A stretch of DNA of 64,000 nucleotides. Source: Eubacteriaceae bacterium (GTDB lineage: Bacteria > Bacillota > Clostridia > Peptostreptococcales > Anaerovoracaceae). Within the stretch, counting starts at the first letter, position 1; each line of letters opens with the position of its first letter. The notes under the pieces are model-generated. The model worked only from the letters and a program-made list of their open reading frames with translations. It had not been told where the DNA came from and ran no database searches. The stretch spans positions 1 through 64,000 of the forward strand of contig CABIXY010000011.1 of the NCBI GenBank assembly GCA_902362805.1, in the 5' to 3' direction. The translations under genes were made by a program, and so were the position numbers. This document shows, piece after piece, positions 17,189 to 25,865 of the stretch.

Positions 17189-18261
17189 CAAATTCTTTTG
17201 CTTGCGTACCCGTCACCAAATGGATTAGACCGCTCGCTGACAGTCGAATAAACCGTTAAATCGGAAAGCAGTTTACTGCACTGCCTATATATATTCTCTT
17301 CTTCTGTCCCCGTAAGGATAGAAGTTCCTGCTTCTACTCCCTCTGGCCGCTCTGTGTGTTCACGCATGACGAGAACCGGTTTCCCCAGACTGGGCGCTTC
17401 TTCCTGAATACCTCCGCTGTCTGTAAGAATCAGATATGCTCGTGCCATGAAGTTATGAAAATCCACTACATTTAATGGTTCAATCAACCTGATTCGTTCT
17501 TCACCATCAAGGGTTCTTTGTGCTATTTCCTGCACTAACGGATTCATATGTACAGGATATATTACTTTTACATCGTCAAAGGCTTCTACGATTCGTCGCA
17601 CTGCTTTAAAGATGTTTTCCATTGGCCTGCCGATGTTTTCACGTCTATGCGCAGTGATGAGAATGAGACGGCTTTCTTTTGTCCACTCCAAATCAGGATG
17701 GGTGTAATGGTCTGATACCGTCGTCATCATTGCATCTATAACGGTATTCCCTGTGACAAAGACGGTATCTGGGTTTTTACCTTCTTTGATTAAGTTTAAT
17801 CTACTTACTTCAGTGGGTGCAAAGTGATATTTGCTAACTATGCTGACAGCCTGACGGTTGAATTCTTCTGGATAAGGACTTTCTGCGTCATATGTTCGCA
17901 ATCCTGCTTCCACATGTCCCACAGGGATATGCAAATAAAAACAAGCCAATGCGGCAGAAAATGCTGTGCTCGTATCCCCGTGAACCAATACCAGGTCCGG
18001 TTTCACCTCCTCTAAAATATTTTTCATTCCATTTAAGATTTTCGTCGTAATGTCAAAAAGTGTTTGATTTTTCGTCATAACTTTCAAATCATAATCTGGT
18101 TTAATGGAAAACGTGTTTAAAACTTGATCGAGCATTTCTTTATGCTGACCTGTCACACACACGACGGGTTCTAAATTCTTTCTTATCTGCAGTTCCTTGA
18201 TCAGTGGTGCCATTTTTATTGCCTCTGGCCTTGTCCCAAACACAACCATAACTTTTTTCAT
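17164..18261 (-). CDS. wecB: UDP-N-acetylglucosamine 2-epimerase (non-hydrolysing)
   Basis: The 365-residue protein has the WecB fold and signatures: VVFGTRPEAIKMAPLI at the N-terminus, GHVEAGLRTYDAESPYPEEF, TAHRRENIGRP, and SGGIQEEAPSLGKPVLVMR. It interconverts UDP-GlcNAc and UDP-ManNAc in the cytosol and so provides a precursor for wall or exopolysaccharide. In this operon it implies that ManNAc may be part of the polymer made by the GT2 enzyme. Its last few codons fall in a mobile-looking repeat element. The family assignment is firm. Confidence 0.93.
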   Translation of the reverse strand: MKKVMVVFGTRPEAIKMAPLIKELQIRKNLEPVVCVTGQHKEMLDQVLNTFSIKPDYDLKVMTKNQTLFDITTKILNGMKNILEEVKPDLVLVHGDTSTAFSAALACFYLHIPVGHVEAGLRTYDAESPYPEEFNRQAVSIVSKYHFAPTEVSRLNLIKEGKNPDTVFVTGNTVIDAMMTTVSDHYTHPDLEWTKESRLILITAHRRENIGRPMENIFKAVRRIVEAFDDVKVIYPVHMNPLVQEIAQRTLDGEERIRLIEPLNVVDFHNFMARAYLILTDSGGIQEEAPSLGKPVLVMREHTERPEGVEAGTSILTGTEEENIYRQCSKLLSDLTVYSTVSERSNPFGDGYASKRICDIINAEI

Positions 18262-18285
18262 TCTATTTTCTCCGTTCCTTTATCG

Positions 18286-18966
18286 CTATAGCAGTTCTCT
18301 TGCCTGCCTATATTTGCTGTTCGCTTGTGGCAGCCGATCCAGTTTCTTTGTAAGTTCTTTGATTTGAAAAGGCAGAAAATCATTATATTTGATCTCAAAT
18401 ACGCCGTGATGATAGTCCAGCAAGGGGATGAATCCGGGAAACCTTTCAAAAAATCCATTTCCGGTCAAGGTTCCTCTGACTCGCCTATCGAAAGTAATTC
18501 TGACGTCACTTGCAGGATAGCTGTAGGCGATTCTATCATATTCTACTACTGTTCTTGCCTGATAACCCCCCTTGTTCATTCGCAGATAGATTGTCTGGCA
18601 AATCCTATCTTTTCTTTTCTGTAGTGGCGAATAATCGCCTGCTGCAATCAATCGCGCTTCATGCTCAGAAATCCACACAGAATATTTAATTCCATCAGAG
18701 CCTTCTTTCGCCTTGCACTCCAGACGAATTTTATCATAGTTCTCTTCATAGGTCCTCAGGCGAATCTTACATTTATTTAGAACTCCATCGGAATTGTCAT
18801 AATAGTCATTATCATAAAGAGAATCAAAATATAAGGAACGCACAGTATATCCCCCATTAATTCCATTGATGTCTGCACGTAGAAGGGCATCAAGCCATGG
18901 TCTGAATTGCAAATATTCTTCTACAGTAATTACATATTTCAGCTCTTTCCTATACCTTTCGCTCAT
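18286..18966 (-). CDS. VTC domain protein (polyphosphate-polymerase-like)
   Basis: This 226-residue protein consists of a single VTC domain of the triphosphate-tunnel type. KELKYVI and RSLYFDS begin it, followed by KIRLRTY, IRLECKAKE, VVEYDRIAY, ITFDRRVRG and FEIKYNDFLP. The alternating basic and acidic residues line the tunnel in eukaryotic Vtc4. Bacterial members are linked with CotH and DUF4956, as here. It may make or bind polyphosphate or a nucleoside triphosphate that feeds CotH; this is inference. Confidence 0.87.
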   Translation of the reverse strand: MSERYRKELKYVITVEEYLQFRPWLDALLRADINGINGGYTVRSLYFDSLYDNDYYDNSDGVLNKCKIRLRTYEENYDKIRLECKAKEGSDGIKYSVWISEHEARLIAAGDYSPLQKRKDRICQTIYLRMNKGGYQARTVVEYDRIAYSYPASDVRITFDRRVRGTLTGNGFFERFPGFIPLLDYHHGVFEIKYNDFLPFQIKELTKKLDRLPQANSKYRQARELL

Positions 18967-18981
18967 GTTAACACCCCCTTC

Positions 18982-19584
18982 TTACCTGCGTCTCATCCAT
19001 TTTGGATATGGTTCATCAAAAATTTCAATCCTTTGACTGATGAACCATTGTAACAACATCCCCATCACTATTAAAAAAGGCACTTGGAAGTTAGGGAACC
19101 ATAGTATGTTTTCCTGCAGCGTTACAAACAGAAAACTTCCGCAAACAGACTGAAACACGATCAATCCGATCACTGGAAACCAAAATACGAACAAGCCGTC
19201 GAGCATTCCAAACAAGATGATTACCACAAGAGGATTCCCTACTAGATATGCCAGGAGGCACCCTTCCAGGGCACACACCAGCACCGCCCCTAACTTTTTC
19301 CATCGAAAACCGATAAAGGCCAAGGTGACTCCGACAATGGAAAAGGTCGCTGCGACATACAGCCATGGATACCTGTCTTTCCAAAGGAGACAACATAAAA
19401 CACAGGTGCCGATGAATAATAGTCCGGAGAATATGATGCGATATATTTTAATGCCAAAAAAGCAGGCCGCCAGCGCAATGATGGACAGTGCCCCGATAAT
19501 CCAGGGCATGCCTTGATTTATAGCATCCTCCAGGCCAGTCAAAAGACCGAACCACCTTATGCTGTTTTCAATTAATTCTCTCAT
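18982..19584 (-). CDS. Hypothetical integral membrane protein (possibly DUF4203-like)
   Basis: The 200-residue product has a short N-terminal amphipathic segment, six or seven hydrophobic helices and a basic tail ending in KWMRRR. Glycine-rich helices with GFRWKKLGAVLVCALEGCLL resemble the TMEM198/DUF4203 pattern, but I cannot confirm this. It lies between the 941-residue surface protein and VTC with gaps of 12-15 bp, so it is part of the operon. A role in export of polymer or polyphosphate is possible. Confidence 0.6.
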   Translation of the reverse strand: MRELIENSIRWFGLLTGLEDAINQGMPWIIGALSIIALAACFFGIKIYRIIFSGLLFIGTCVLCCLLWKDRYPWLYVAATFSIVGVTLAFIGFRWKKLGAVLVCALEGCLLAYLVGNPLVVIILFGMLDGLFVFWFPVIGLIVFQSVCGSFLFVTLQENILWFPNFQVPFLIVMGMLLQWFISQRIEIFDEPYPKWMRRR

Positions 19585-19596
19585 CCTATATATCTC

Positions 19597-22422
19597 CTAC
19601 TGAACTAGGCTATGCAGAAAAAATCCACGATAGTTGTCATCACCAAGGCAATCCGCCCCCATGATAAACAGAACGTCCTCAATACCGTCTTTTGCGAAAA
19701 TTTTTTTAATACCGGTTGCTTTGCCGGCATAGTATTCGGGATTTATAATATAAATTGTCTCGTATTCACTCAAAAAGTAGGAAGCCATGATATCCGCATT
19801 TTTATCACCGATCAGTACGATAGACTTTCCATTATCGGCGATGCCATTTACCACCGCATGAGAGTGCTTTCCGCCAACATATGCGGTAAGCGATCCTCTT
19901 GACTTTGATATCAGAGGCTCTTGTGTCTTAATCAATTTGTCATCCTTCCGCTTGTAAACTGTTTCAAAGTTATCCGCTTCAGGCAGCAGATAATAGTAAT
20001 TTCTATCTGCATATTTTTGTGCGTCTAATACAGAGAACTTCTCTAAACCGTAGAGTTTTTCTTTTAGGCTTCCATCTAAAGAAGAATACATATATTCTCT
20101 GTACTCTTTTAAAGGCGGCAGGGTTCCGCCTTTGGCCTCAGCAAACGCTTTTGCTCCGTAATAAGCGCCTTCGGAAGTCCAAACTGTATCTGTCCTGTAA
20201 AAGATATAACGACTCTGAAATTGCTGCAAATAAGTAAATAGGTCTATCGATCTGATGTCTTTTGGCAGACTCTGTGTAAATTTCTTTACGACAGCCTCCA
20301 TATTATTCCTATACTTTGTCGCACTCTCTTCGTATTGAATCCGCAGTGGCACAATCATCACTGTCTGTGATACGTTTTTGGGAATTTCATTGCTCAGGCT
20401 TGCAAAGGCCTGCGCCCATGCAGTTCTCTGCGTCTTCGTGCAGTGAAAACGCTGCAGCACTCTGTCTGTATAGACTACATATTCTCGTGTAATCTTCTCC
20501 GGTTTCTGTGATAACTCTATATCTGCGGTCATTCCCTGATTGTGGTACAGATCCTTTTCTTCGACTTTTGACGCCGCCTTTTCTTCCTCTTTTACAACAT
20601 CACTGAAATACAGTGCACTGCCTGTACATAGGAAGCACAATAGCAATGCCGCGGCGATTCCTCTCGTCAAATACCGTCTTTTTACTCTAGCAAACGAAAC
20701 TGGATTTTCCACGATCTCCTCTTCCGGGATTTTTATTTCTTCACGATATCGTCCGGAGATAGAAAGATAGCTAAGGCCCGCTGTCGCTGCAATCAATCGC
20801 GGCGATTCTTCCAATGCAGGCGGGTTCTCTAAAAGTATTTTGCGTTCCTCATCAGTGCTAAATAGAAATTTATCCCCTGGCAGAAGCTGCTGCAGAAGGT
20901 TGATATCCTCTCGTCTCAGCAAGCTGCCCCTCCAAACGTGCGTTCCCAGTTTCTCCAAGGCATTTGAATCAGAGAACGTAAACCTCTTCAGCATACTACA
21001 ATCTGCAAAAGCAGCGTTTCCGATTTTCTGAATCCCTTTCGGCAGCACGACCTCTTTTAACGATTGACAGCCGTCAAAAGCATGATTTCCAATCTGCTGC
21101 AGATGAACAAGTTTTTTAAAATCCAGGTCTTCCAATCTAGTACAGCCAGCAAAAGCATAGTCCTGTATAGATTGGAGCGTGGAAGGCAGGCTTACTTTCT
21201 TAAGGTTCACACAGTCATAAAACATGCTGCGATTAATTTCCAAGACGCCTTCAGGGACAATAACTTCCTCCAATGTATGACATCTGCGGTATCCCAGCTC
21301 ATTGGCACCTTCATATTCATCTACAGTAGAAAAATGCACCTTTCTAATCTCGTCATTGCGCTGCAGGAATGAAATGTTTTTCAATTGAGCCGGGCCCTCC
21401 TCATCTATGCAGACAATTCCTTCGCCTTCGCATCCGACGTAACCAAATACGCAAGCTTTACCCTCAATTTCAATATTTTCTCGCGCAATAACGGAAGACA
21501 GATTTTCCCTTCTGCCAACTACCGCTCCATCTTGTAAAATGATGTTTCCCTGTGTAAAAACATTACCTAATATGCAGGATCCTGGTCCCAATACAATGTC
21601 TTTTTCTGCAAAAACATTTCCACAAACTACGGCTCCGTCACAAAGCCTGACACCTTTGTCCGAGCTAATATCCCCCTGTACAATCAGGTTATCTGTAATC
21701 GTGAGATTCCTGTTGGTGATAACCGAAAAGGGCACAACTCCATCTTCATCAATCATATCGTCAGTAATATACCCGATATTCATTTCTTTGTTTCTTTGTA
21801 CCTTTAGGCGATACGCGATCCGATGCTCTGTCATCGTTGTCTGGGTAATACCTTCTGGATATTGTCCAAATAAAATTACGGGGGCGTATAGCCTTCTGAA
21901 GCTGCAATTCTTTCCGATAGACATCATCTTTGCACTGGTGGCACTGATTCCAAGTTGGCAATTATCATAAATTGCCAGGGAGCCAACTGCATCTACCCAG
22001 CGGATGATTTCAGATTGATAGCCTAAAATCATATCACCTTCTGCAAAAGCAGCTCGAATTTGGTTACTTGCGGAAAAACATGCATTCTGTGCAGCATATA
22101 CTTCCTTAAAGAAAATCATGTTTTCCTTGGTCGTGAAAACATTCTCTCGTGCGATCACCAGCTTTTCACAAGTGGAATCTTGAAATTTTTCCCCGTTAGA
22201 GATGTAGACCTCCTCATCTTTCGACAGATGAATTTTTCCCTCTGTCACATGTTCAAACTCTCGGCGTATCATATTTGAAAACGATTTTCCAAAGTAACGA
22301 GGATCTCTAGTTCTATTCTGTTGTATAAAAAGGCTGCCTGGTTTCACTTTTTTGCAGATGTAAGTTGCCAGTATGATTGGAAATAAGAGCAGCCCTACAA
22401 ATATAAAGATAAATACAATCAT
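19597..22422 (-). CDS. Large membrane protein: polymer-forming fold, LRR repeats, AlgX/DHHW-like domain
   Basis: At 941 residues this is the largest protein of the operon. Residues 1-25 are a membrane anchor. About 60-340 form a beta-rich region whose repeated stretches (NLIVQGDISSDKGV, GNVFAEKDIVLG) resemble a bactofilin or polymer-forming beta-helix. About 370-520 are BspA-type leucine-rich repeats (LKKVSLPSTLQSIQDYAFAGC). A second membrane helix lies near 590-610, and the remaining 330 residues resemble AlgX/DHHW SGNH-hydrolase-like proteins that O-acetylate polysaccharide. The usual DHHW motif is altered to TDTVWTSEGAYYG. Its stop overlaps the GT2 gene. The domain combination is unusual and the function unknown; a scaffold or modifying enzyme for the polymer is the best guess. 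Confidence 0.75.
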   Translation of the reverse strand: MIVFIFIFVGLLLFPIILATYICKKVKPGSLFIQQNRTRDPRYFGKSFSNMIRREFEHVTEGKIHLSKDEEVYISNGEKFQDSTCEKLVIARENVFTTKENMIFFKEVYAAQNACFSASNQIRAAFAEGDMILGYQSEIIRWVDAVGSLAIYDNCQLGISATSAKMMSIGKNCSFRRLYAPVILFGQYPEGITQTTMTEHRIAYRLKVQRNKEMNIGYITDDMIDEDGVVPFSVITNRNLTITDNLIVQGDISSDKGVRLCDGAVVCGNVFAEKDIVLGPGSCILGNVFTQGNIILQDGAVVGRRENLSSVIARENIEIEGKACVFGYVGCEGEGIVCIDEEGPAQLKNISFLQRNDEIRKVHFSTVDEYEGANELGYRRCHTLEEVIVPEGVLEINRSMFYDCVNLKKVSLPSTLQSIQDYAFAGCTRLEDLDFKKLVHLQQIGNHAFDGCQSLKEVVLPKGIQKIGNAAFADCSMLKRFTFSDSNALEKLGTHVWRGSLLRREDINLLQQLLPGDKFLFSTDEERKILLENPPALEESPRLIAATAGLSYLSISGRYREEIKIPEEEIVENPVSFARVKRRYLTRGIAAALLLCFLCTGSALYFSDVVKEEEKAASKVEEKDLYHNQGMTADIELSQKPEKITREYVVYTDRVLQRFHCTKTQRTAWAQAFASLSNEIPKNVSQTVMIVPLRIQYEESATKYRNNMEAVVKKFTQSLPKDIRSIDLFTYLQQFQSRYIFYRTDTVWTSEGAYYGAKAFAEAKGGTLPPLKEYREYMYSSLDGSLKEKLYGLEKFSVLDAQKYADRNYYYLLPEADNFETVYKRKDDKLIKTQEPLISKSRGSLTAYVGGKHSHAVVNGIADNGKSIVLIGDKNADIMASYFLSEYETIYIINPEYYAGKATGIKKIFAKDGIEDVLFIMGADCLGDDNYRGFFLHSLVQ

Positions 22423-23699
22423 GTAGCTTGCTCCTCTTCCGTTTCCTCACTGGCGAACCTCTTTGTCTTTGCCCATTTTACCTTGCGTCTTGTAAACAAA
22501 TCTGCGACAGCATCCAGAAACCCCAAGCTGATGTACCACATGTAATAATAGAAGTTAAACATCAATAGCGGGAGCAGTTTTACTTCGTTTTTGATGCCGT
22601 CAACCATAAGTGCAACACCCACTTCAAAAAATGGTGCGAAGTTTCCAAAAGAGTTATATGCACCGATGAATAGCAAAACCCACCATCCAGAGAGAATGTT
22701 CATCTCACCTACCAAAAATAACGCCAGCGAATCTAAGTGTCCTAACGCTAACAAGAATGGAACCATGTATACAAATAGCAGTAAAATGCCATCAAGCTTT
22801 TCCCTAAAGCGCATATTAGGTGAAAGGATCGTCTTAAGTAAATAACGAAACATAACCTGGTTATGCCCTCTTGACCACCGTCTGATCTGCTTTCCACGCA
22901 CTTCCCATGTTTCTGGCGCTTCTTCATAACACTCTGCAGCGTTTGCATAGACCACTTTCCATCCCGATACGAATAGCCTGTATGTAAGTTCTGTATCCTC
23001 TGCCAGAACCTTAGTATTAAATCCGCCTGATTCCAGTAAAATATCTTTTCTGAATCCGCCTACCGTTCCTCCATATTGCGGAATCATCTTCAGGTTATAC
23101 CGCGCTTGCTGATCTGCCTGATAGCCGCCGGAACGCTCCAAGTTCAGAAGCCGGGTGAGAAGATTTACATCAGTATTGTAAGGAATGACCCTGCCCATGA
23201 CCGCACCAACCTCTGGGTTTTGAAAAGCTAACGCCAGCTGCCGCAGCATATCTTTTGCCGGTCTGTAATCTGCATCAAATACAATGATGATATCACCAGC
23301 TGCGACTTCAATTGCGTCATTTAAACCTGCTGGTTTTCCACGATCTTCACAGTCCCTATGAAGGGGACGAATGAATTCGTATTTTTCATGATACTCATCC
23401 AAAAGTTCCCGCGTTTTGTCTTCAGAATTGTCGTTAATTGGAATGATTTCCAGTCGATCTCTGTCGTAGACACAGTCCAATAAAGAGTCCAACACGTTGT
23501 GCAATACTAATTCCTCGTTGTGCATGGGAATCAGCACGGATATCGAGGGCATATCACTTGTGAAGATATCTGAATAGTACAGTCTCTGCCTCCCAAAGAT
23601 CCTGTTATATGCAAATACCATGTGGCGGGCTGCATACAAGAGCATAATAGCAATGACTATGAACATATAAATTTTTAATATCATTATGACCATAACCAT
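22419..23699 (-). CDS. Membrane glycosyltransferase family 2 (polysaccharide synthase)
   Basis: This 426-residue processive GT2 has one N-terminal helix, a cytosolic GT-A domain and three or four C-terminal helices. The catalytic motifs are D142-A-D144 (FDADYRP), E234-D235 (LAEDTELTYR) and Q271-I-R-R-W275, the QxxRW signature of cellulose, hyaluronan and poly-GlcNAc synthases. It would polymerise a UDP-sugar while exporting the chain. The co-encoded WecB suggests GlcNAc/ManNAc precursors. No PilZ domain is present. It overlaps both neighbours (16 bp upstream, 4 bp downstream), so expression is tightly coupled. Confidence 0.88.
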   Translation of the reverse strand: MVMVIMILKIYMFIVIAIMLLYAARHMVFAYNRIFGRQRLYYSDIFTSDMPSISVLIPMHNEELVLHNVLDSLLDCVYDRDRLEIIPINDNSEDKTRELLDEYHEKYEFIRPLHRDCEDRGKPAGLNDAIEVAAGDIIIVFDADYRPAKDMLRQLALAFQNPEVGAVMGRVIPYNTDVNLLTRLLNLERSGGYQADQQARYNLKMIPQYGGTVGGFRKDILLESGGFNTKVLAEDTELTYRLFVSGWKVVYANAAECYEEAPETWEVRGKQIRRWSRGHNQVMFRYLLKTILSPNMRFREKLDGILLLFVYMVPFLLALGHLDSLALFLVGEMNILSGWWVLLFIGAYNSFGNFAPFFEVGVALMVDGIKNEVKLLPLLMFNFYYYMWYISLGFLDAVADLFTRRKVKWAKTKRFASEETEEEQAT

Positions 23700-24484
23700 T
23701 TCTCCTTTCGTTTTCCCGTAGTATACATTCCTGTCAACTTATCTACATAGATACCGTATATCATAACCAAATACATGAAATCAAAGAACGGTCCTAATAC
23801 AAAGAAAAATGCCGCCATATAAAGCGTGGAGAACTGATACATAATGAGCAGAAATACGATATAGCGGAACAATCCGAAACAGAAGGAATATAGCATAACG
23901 CCTGTAAGGGTTGCAACCCTCAATAGGATAGAGCCATCCCCTAAAATTCCTGTCACCAGCCCAATAATAACCAGAAAGCAGATCCATATGCCTACTTGTT
24001 GTTTCATATAGAGTTCTGAGTATTCCGCGGCGGTATAGGGAAACTCTTTTCCGGCAAATAGAAAGAATACGCAATTAATCATATGAATGAATAGAATAAT
24101 CATGGCGTAAATAGCCATGGCGTGGTTTCTTTTTTTCCCTAAGATGCAAAGTGCAATTGCCGTCAATAAGACAGCTATATTAATTAGTATCAGATTCAAA
24201 CTTGGATAAACCGTCGGAACTACTACGATTTTAATACTATCCAGAAACGGTATAAAATCTGTCCACTGATAAGATACTTCTAGAGAGGGCACAAAATAAT
24301 CCAACACCCTGCCTGTAATATTTGTTACAAAGGCCGTGATTTCTCCATAAAAAACAAATAACGCGATTACACAGGGAAGAACACATAATAAGAGAAATAT
24401 CAAGCTTTTCTTCTTGTTTACCTGTAGATGGCGATAGGTACGCGAGTAGTATATTTTTTGTTTTTCAAATTTTTTCTTTTCCAT
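23684..24484 (-). CDS. Hypothetical integral membrane protein of the polysaccharide operon
   Basis: The 266-residue product starts with a basic stretch (MEKKKFEKQK to about residue 27), followed by about seven hydrophobic helices, and ends in a basic KRKEKWLWS tail. I recognise no family. It is translationally coupled to the GT2 gene by a 16-bp overlap. This suggests a subunit of the synthase or exporter, like the small membrane partners of cellulose-type synthases; this is inference. Confidence 0.65.
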   Translation of the reverse strand: MEKKKFEKQKIYYSRTYRHLQVNKKKSLIFLLLCVLPCVIALFVFYGEITAFVTNITGRVLDYFVPSLEVSYQWTDFIPFLDSIKIVVVPTVYPSLNLILINIAVLLTAIALCILGKKRNHAMAIYAMIILFIHMINCVFFLFAGKEFPYTAAEYSELYMKQQVGIWICFLVIIGLVTGILGDGSILLRVATLTGVMLYSFCFGLFRYIVFLLIMYQFSTLYMAAFFFVLGPFFDFMYLVMIYGIYVDKLTGMYTTGKRKEKWLWS

Positions 24485-24499
24485 GAATTTTTTATCCCT

Positions 24500-25666
24500 T
24501 TAAAAAAGTGTGACTAGTTTATTCTGATAATAGGATTTCATTTCCTCGCATGTCTTGATAATCCATGCGGCGTCATCAATGTGGATTGGATAACCATGAT
24601 CCTTCTCTACCACTTTCATATAATTTTTCATATACGTCTCTACGCGGTCTTCATCACCCATCAATGCACCGACAAAAGCAAGAACCGGCCAATAGGATCT
24701 GCTGCTCCCTTGTTCTCTATAATCCATCTCCTCCCACTGCCAATTATCACAGAGGGTCTGATAAATTTGCTCTGCTCTTGCCTCTTTTTTGTCCAATACC
24801 TTCCACGCAATCGGATAAATCTGCACAATGGTTTTTGGATATATGGATGATTTATTATTTTCTAATACCTCTCCGTCCTCGTCTAACCCTATTATATATT
24901 CTCCATTTCTCCAAAAACCTTCCTTTACATACTCTGCATTTTTCTCTAGATATCCTTTCACTTCATTCCCCTGAGAAAAAACGACGCCTTGTTTCTGTAA
25001 TACCTTCATTGCTTTAAGCCCTGCGTTAGTTTCACAATTGTCCATGAGATAATAAACGGGATAATCAGTTTTTGCAAGTGTAATGCCTTCAGCATTTATG
25101 CATCCGAGCAATGCACCTGCAACTTGCTGTAAGGTCGGAGAATTTTCAGCTAGCCATTTTGTATCCTGTGTCACGCTTATATAATCAGATGCCGCCTTCA
25201 GAAAAGTAGAGGCATAAGAGTCTACAGAGTCGTAACTCCTTTTGCTGATGCTTTTCTCCTCCCCTGTTCGCGTAACGGTGATTTCATAATCATAAATGGT
25301 TCCCGCACCATTGATAGGATCCTCCTCCGAACTGTTAATATGTTTAAGATACCAGGACAAGTATCGTCTTACCGCGTCTTTTTCTTCCTCGGTCGGATGC
25401 CCTTCCATAAGCGCACCTGCCGCTAAATTAGCGAAATACGGATTGGCCCAGTTCGTAGTTTCATCCTCTTTTTCATAGGTCAGAATTGCCCCATTCTCTG
25501 TCTGATTCGATATAATCCATTGTTTTTCATATTCTTCAATCTTTTGATAATAGGAAATTTTATCATGCAGCAAATCGTTTTTTTCCGAGATCACTCTTAT
25601 AGTCATAATAATCACAGCAGTCAGAATCAAAAATATGGTAAATAAAGCAATCTTTTTTCTTGTCAT
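24500..25666 (-). CDS. Membrane-anchored glycosidase-like protein (six-hairpin fold likely)
   Basis: This 388-residue protein has an N-terminal signal anchor (residues 5-24) and an extracellular helical domain. Motifs such as ENGAILTYEKED, NWANPYFANLAA, SYDSVDSYASTFLKA and MDNCETNAGLKAM resemble the helical barrel of six-hairpin glycosidases, including the GH8 type. Polysaccharide operons often encode such a hydrolase to trim or release the polymer. It is the first gene of the operon. The ribosome-binding site is weak, and the 200 bp upstream hold no clear promoter that I can defend. Enzyme activity is inferred from fold only. Confidence 0.65.
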   Translation of the reverse strand: MTRKKIALFTIFLILTAVIIMTIRVISEKNDLLHDKISYYQKIEEYEKQWIISNQTENGAILTYEKEDETTNWANPYFANLAAGALMEGHPTEEEKDAVRRYLSWYLKHINSSEEDPINGAGTIYDYEITVTRTGEEKSISKRSYDSVDSYASTFLKAASDYISVTQDTKWLAENSPTLQQVAGALLGCINAEGITLAKTDYPVYYLMDNCETNAGLKAMKVLQKQGVVFSQGNEVKGYLEKNAEYVKEGFWRNGEYIIGLDEDGEVLENNKSSIYPKTIVQIYPIAWKVLDKKEARAEQIYQTLCDNWQWEEMDYREQGSSRSYWPVLAFVGALMGDEDRVETYMKNYMKVVEKDHGYPIHIDDAAWIIKTCEEMKSYYQNKLVTLF

Positions 25667-25826
25667 TTCTTCACGTTCTTTTCATTTAATCTAATCCATT
25701 AAGTCTTTTATAAAGCACTTAAATTCTCTGCATATATTTTACATCGATTTCACATAAAAAGAAACCAATTTATCACGAACCGTATTTCAGCTACCTAAAC
25801 CGTATCTTTAGTTATACCAATATAAA

Positions 25827-25855
25827 AACATCCTCAAATTAACTTCGAGGATGTT
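25827..25855 (-). terminator. Terminator of pckG
   Basis: AACATCCTC and GAGGATGTT form a 9-bp perfect stem with an 11-base loop. On the minus strand TTTTT follows. It lies 10 bp past the pckG stop codon. Confidence 0.88.
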
Positions 25856-25865
25856 TTCATACTTT

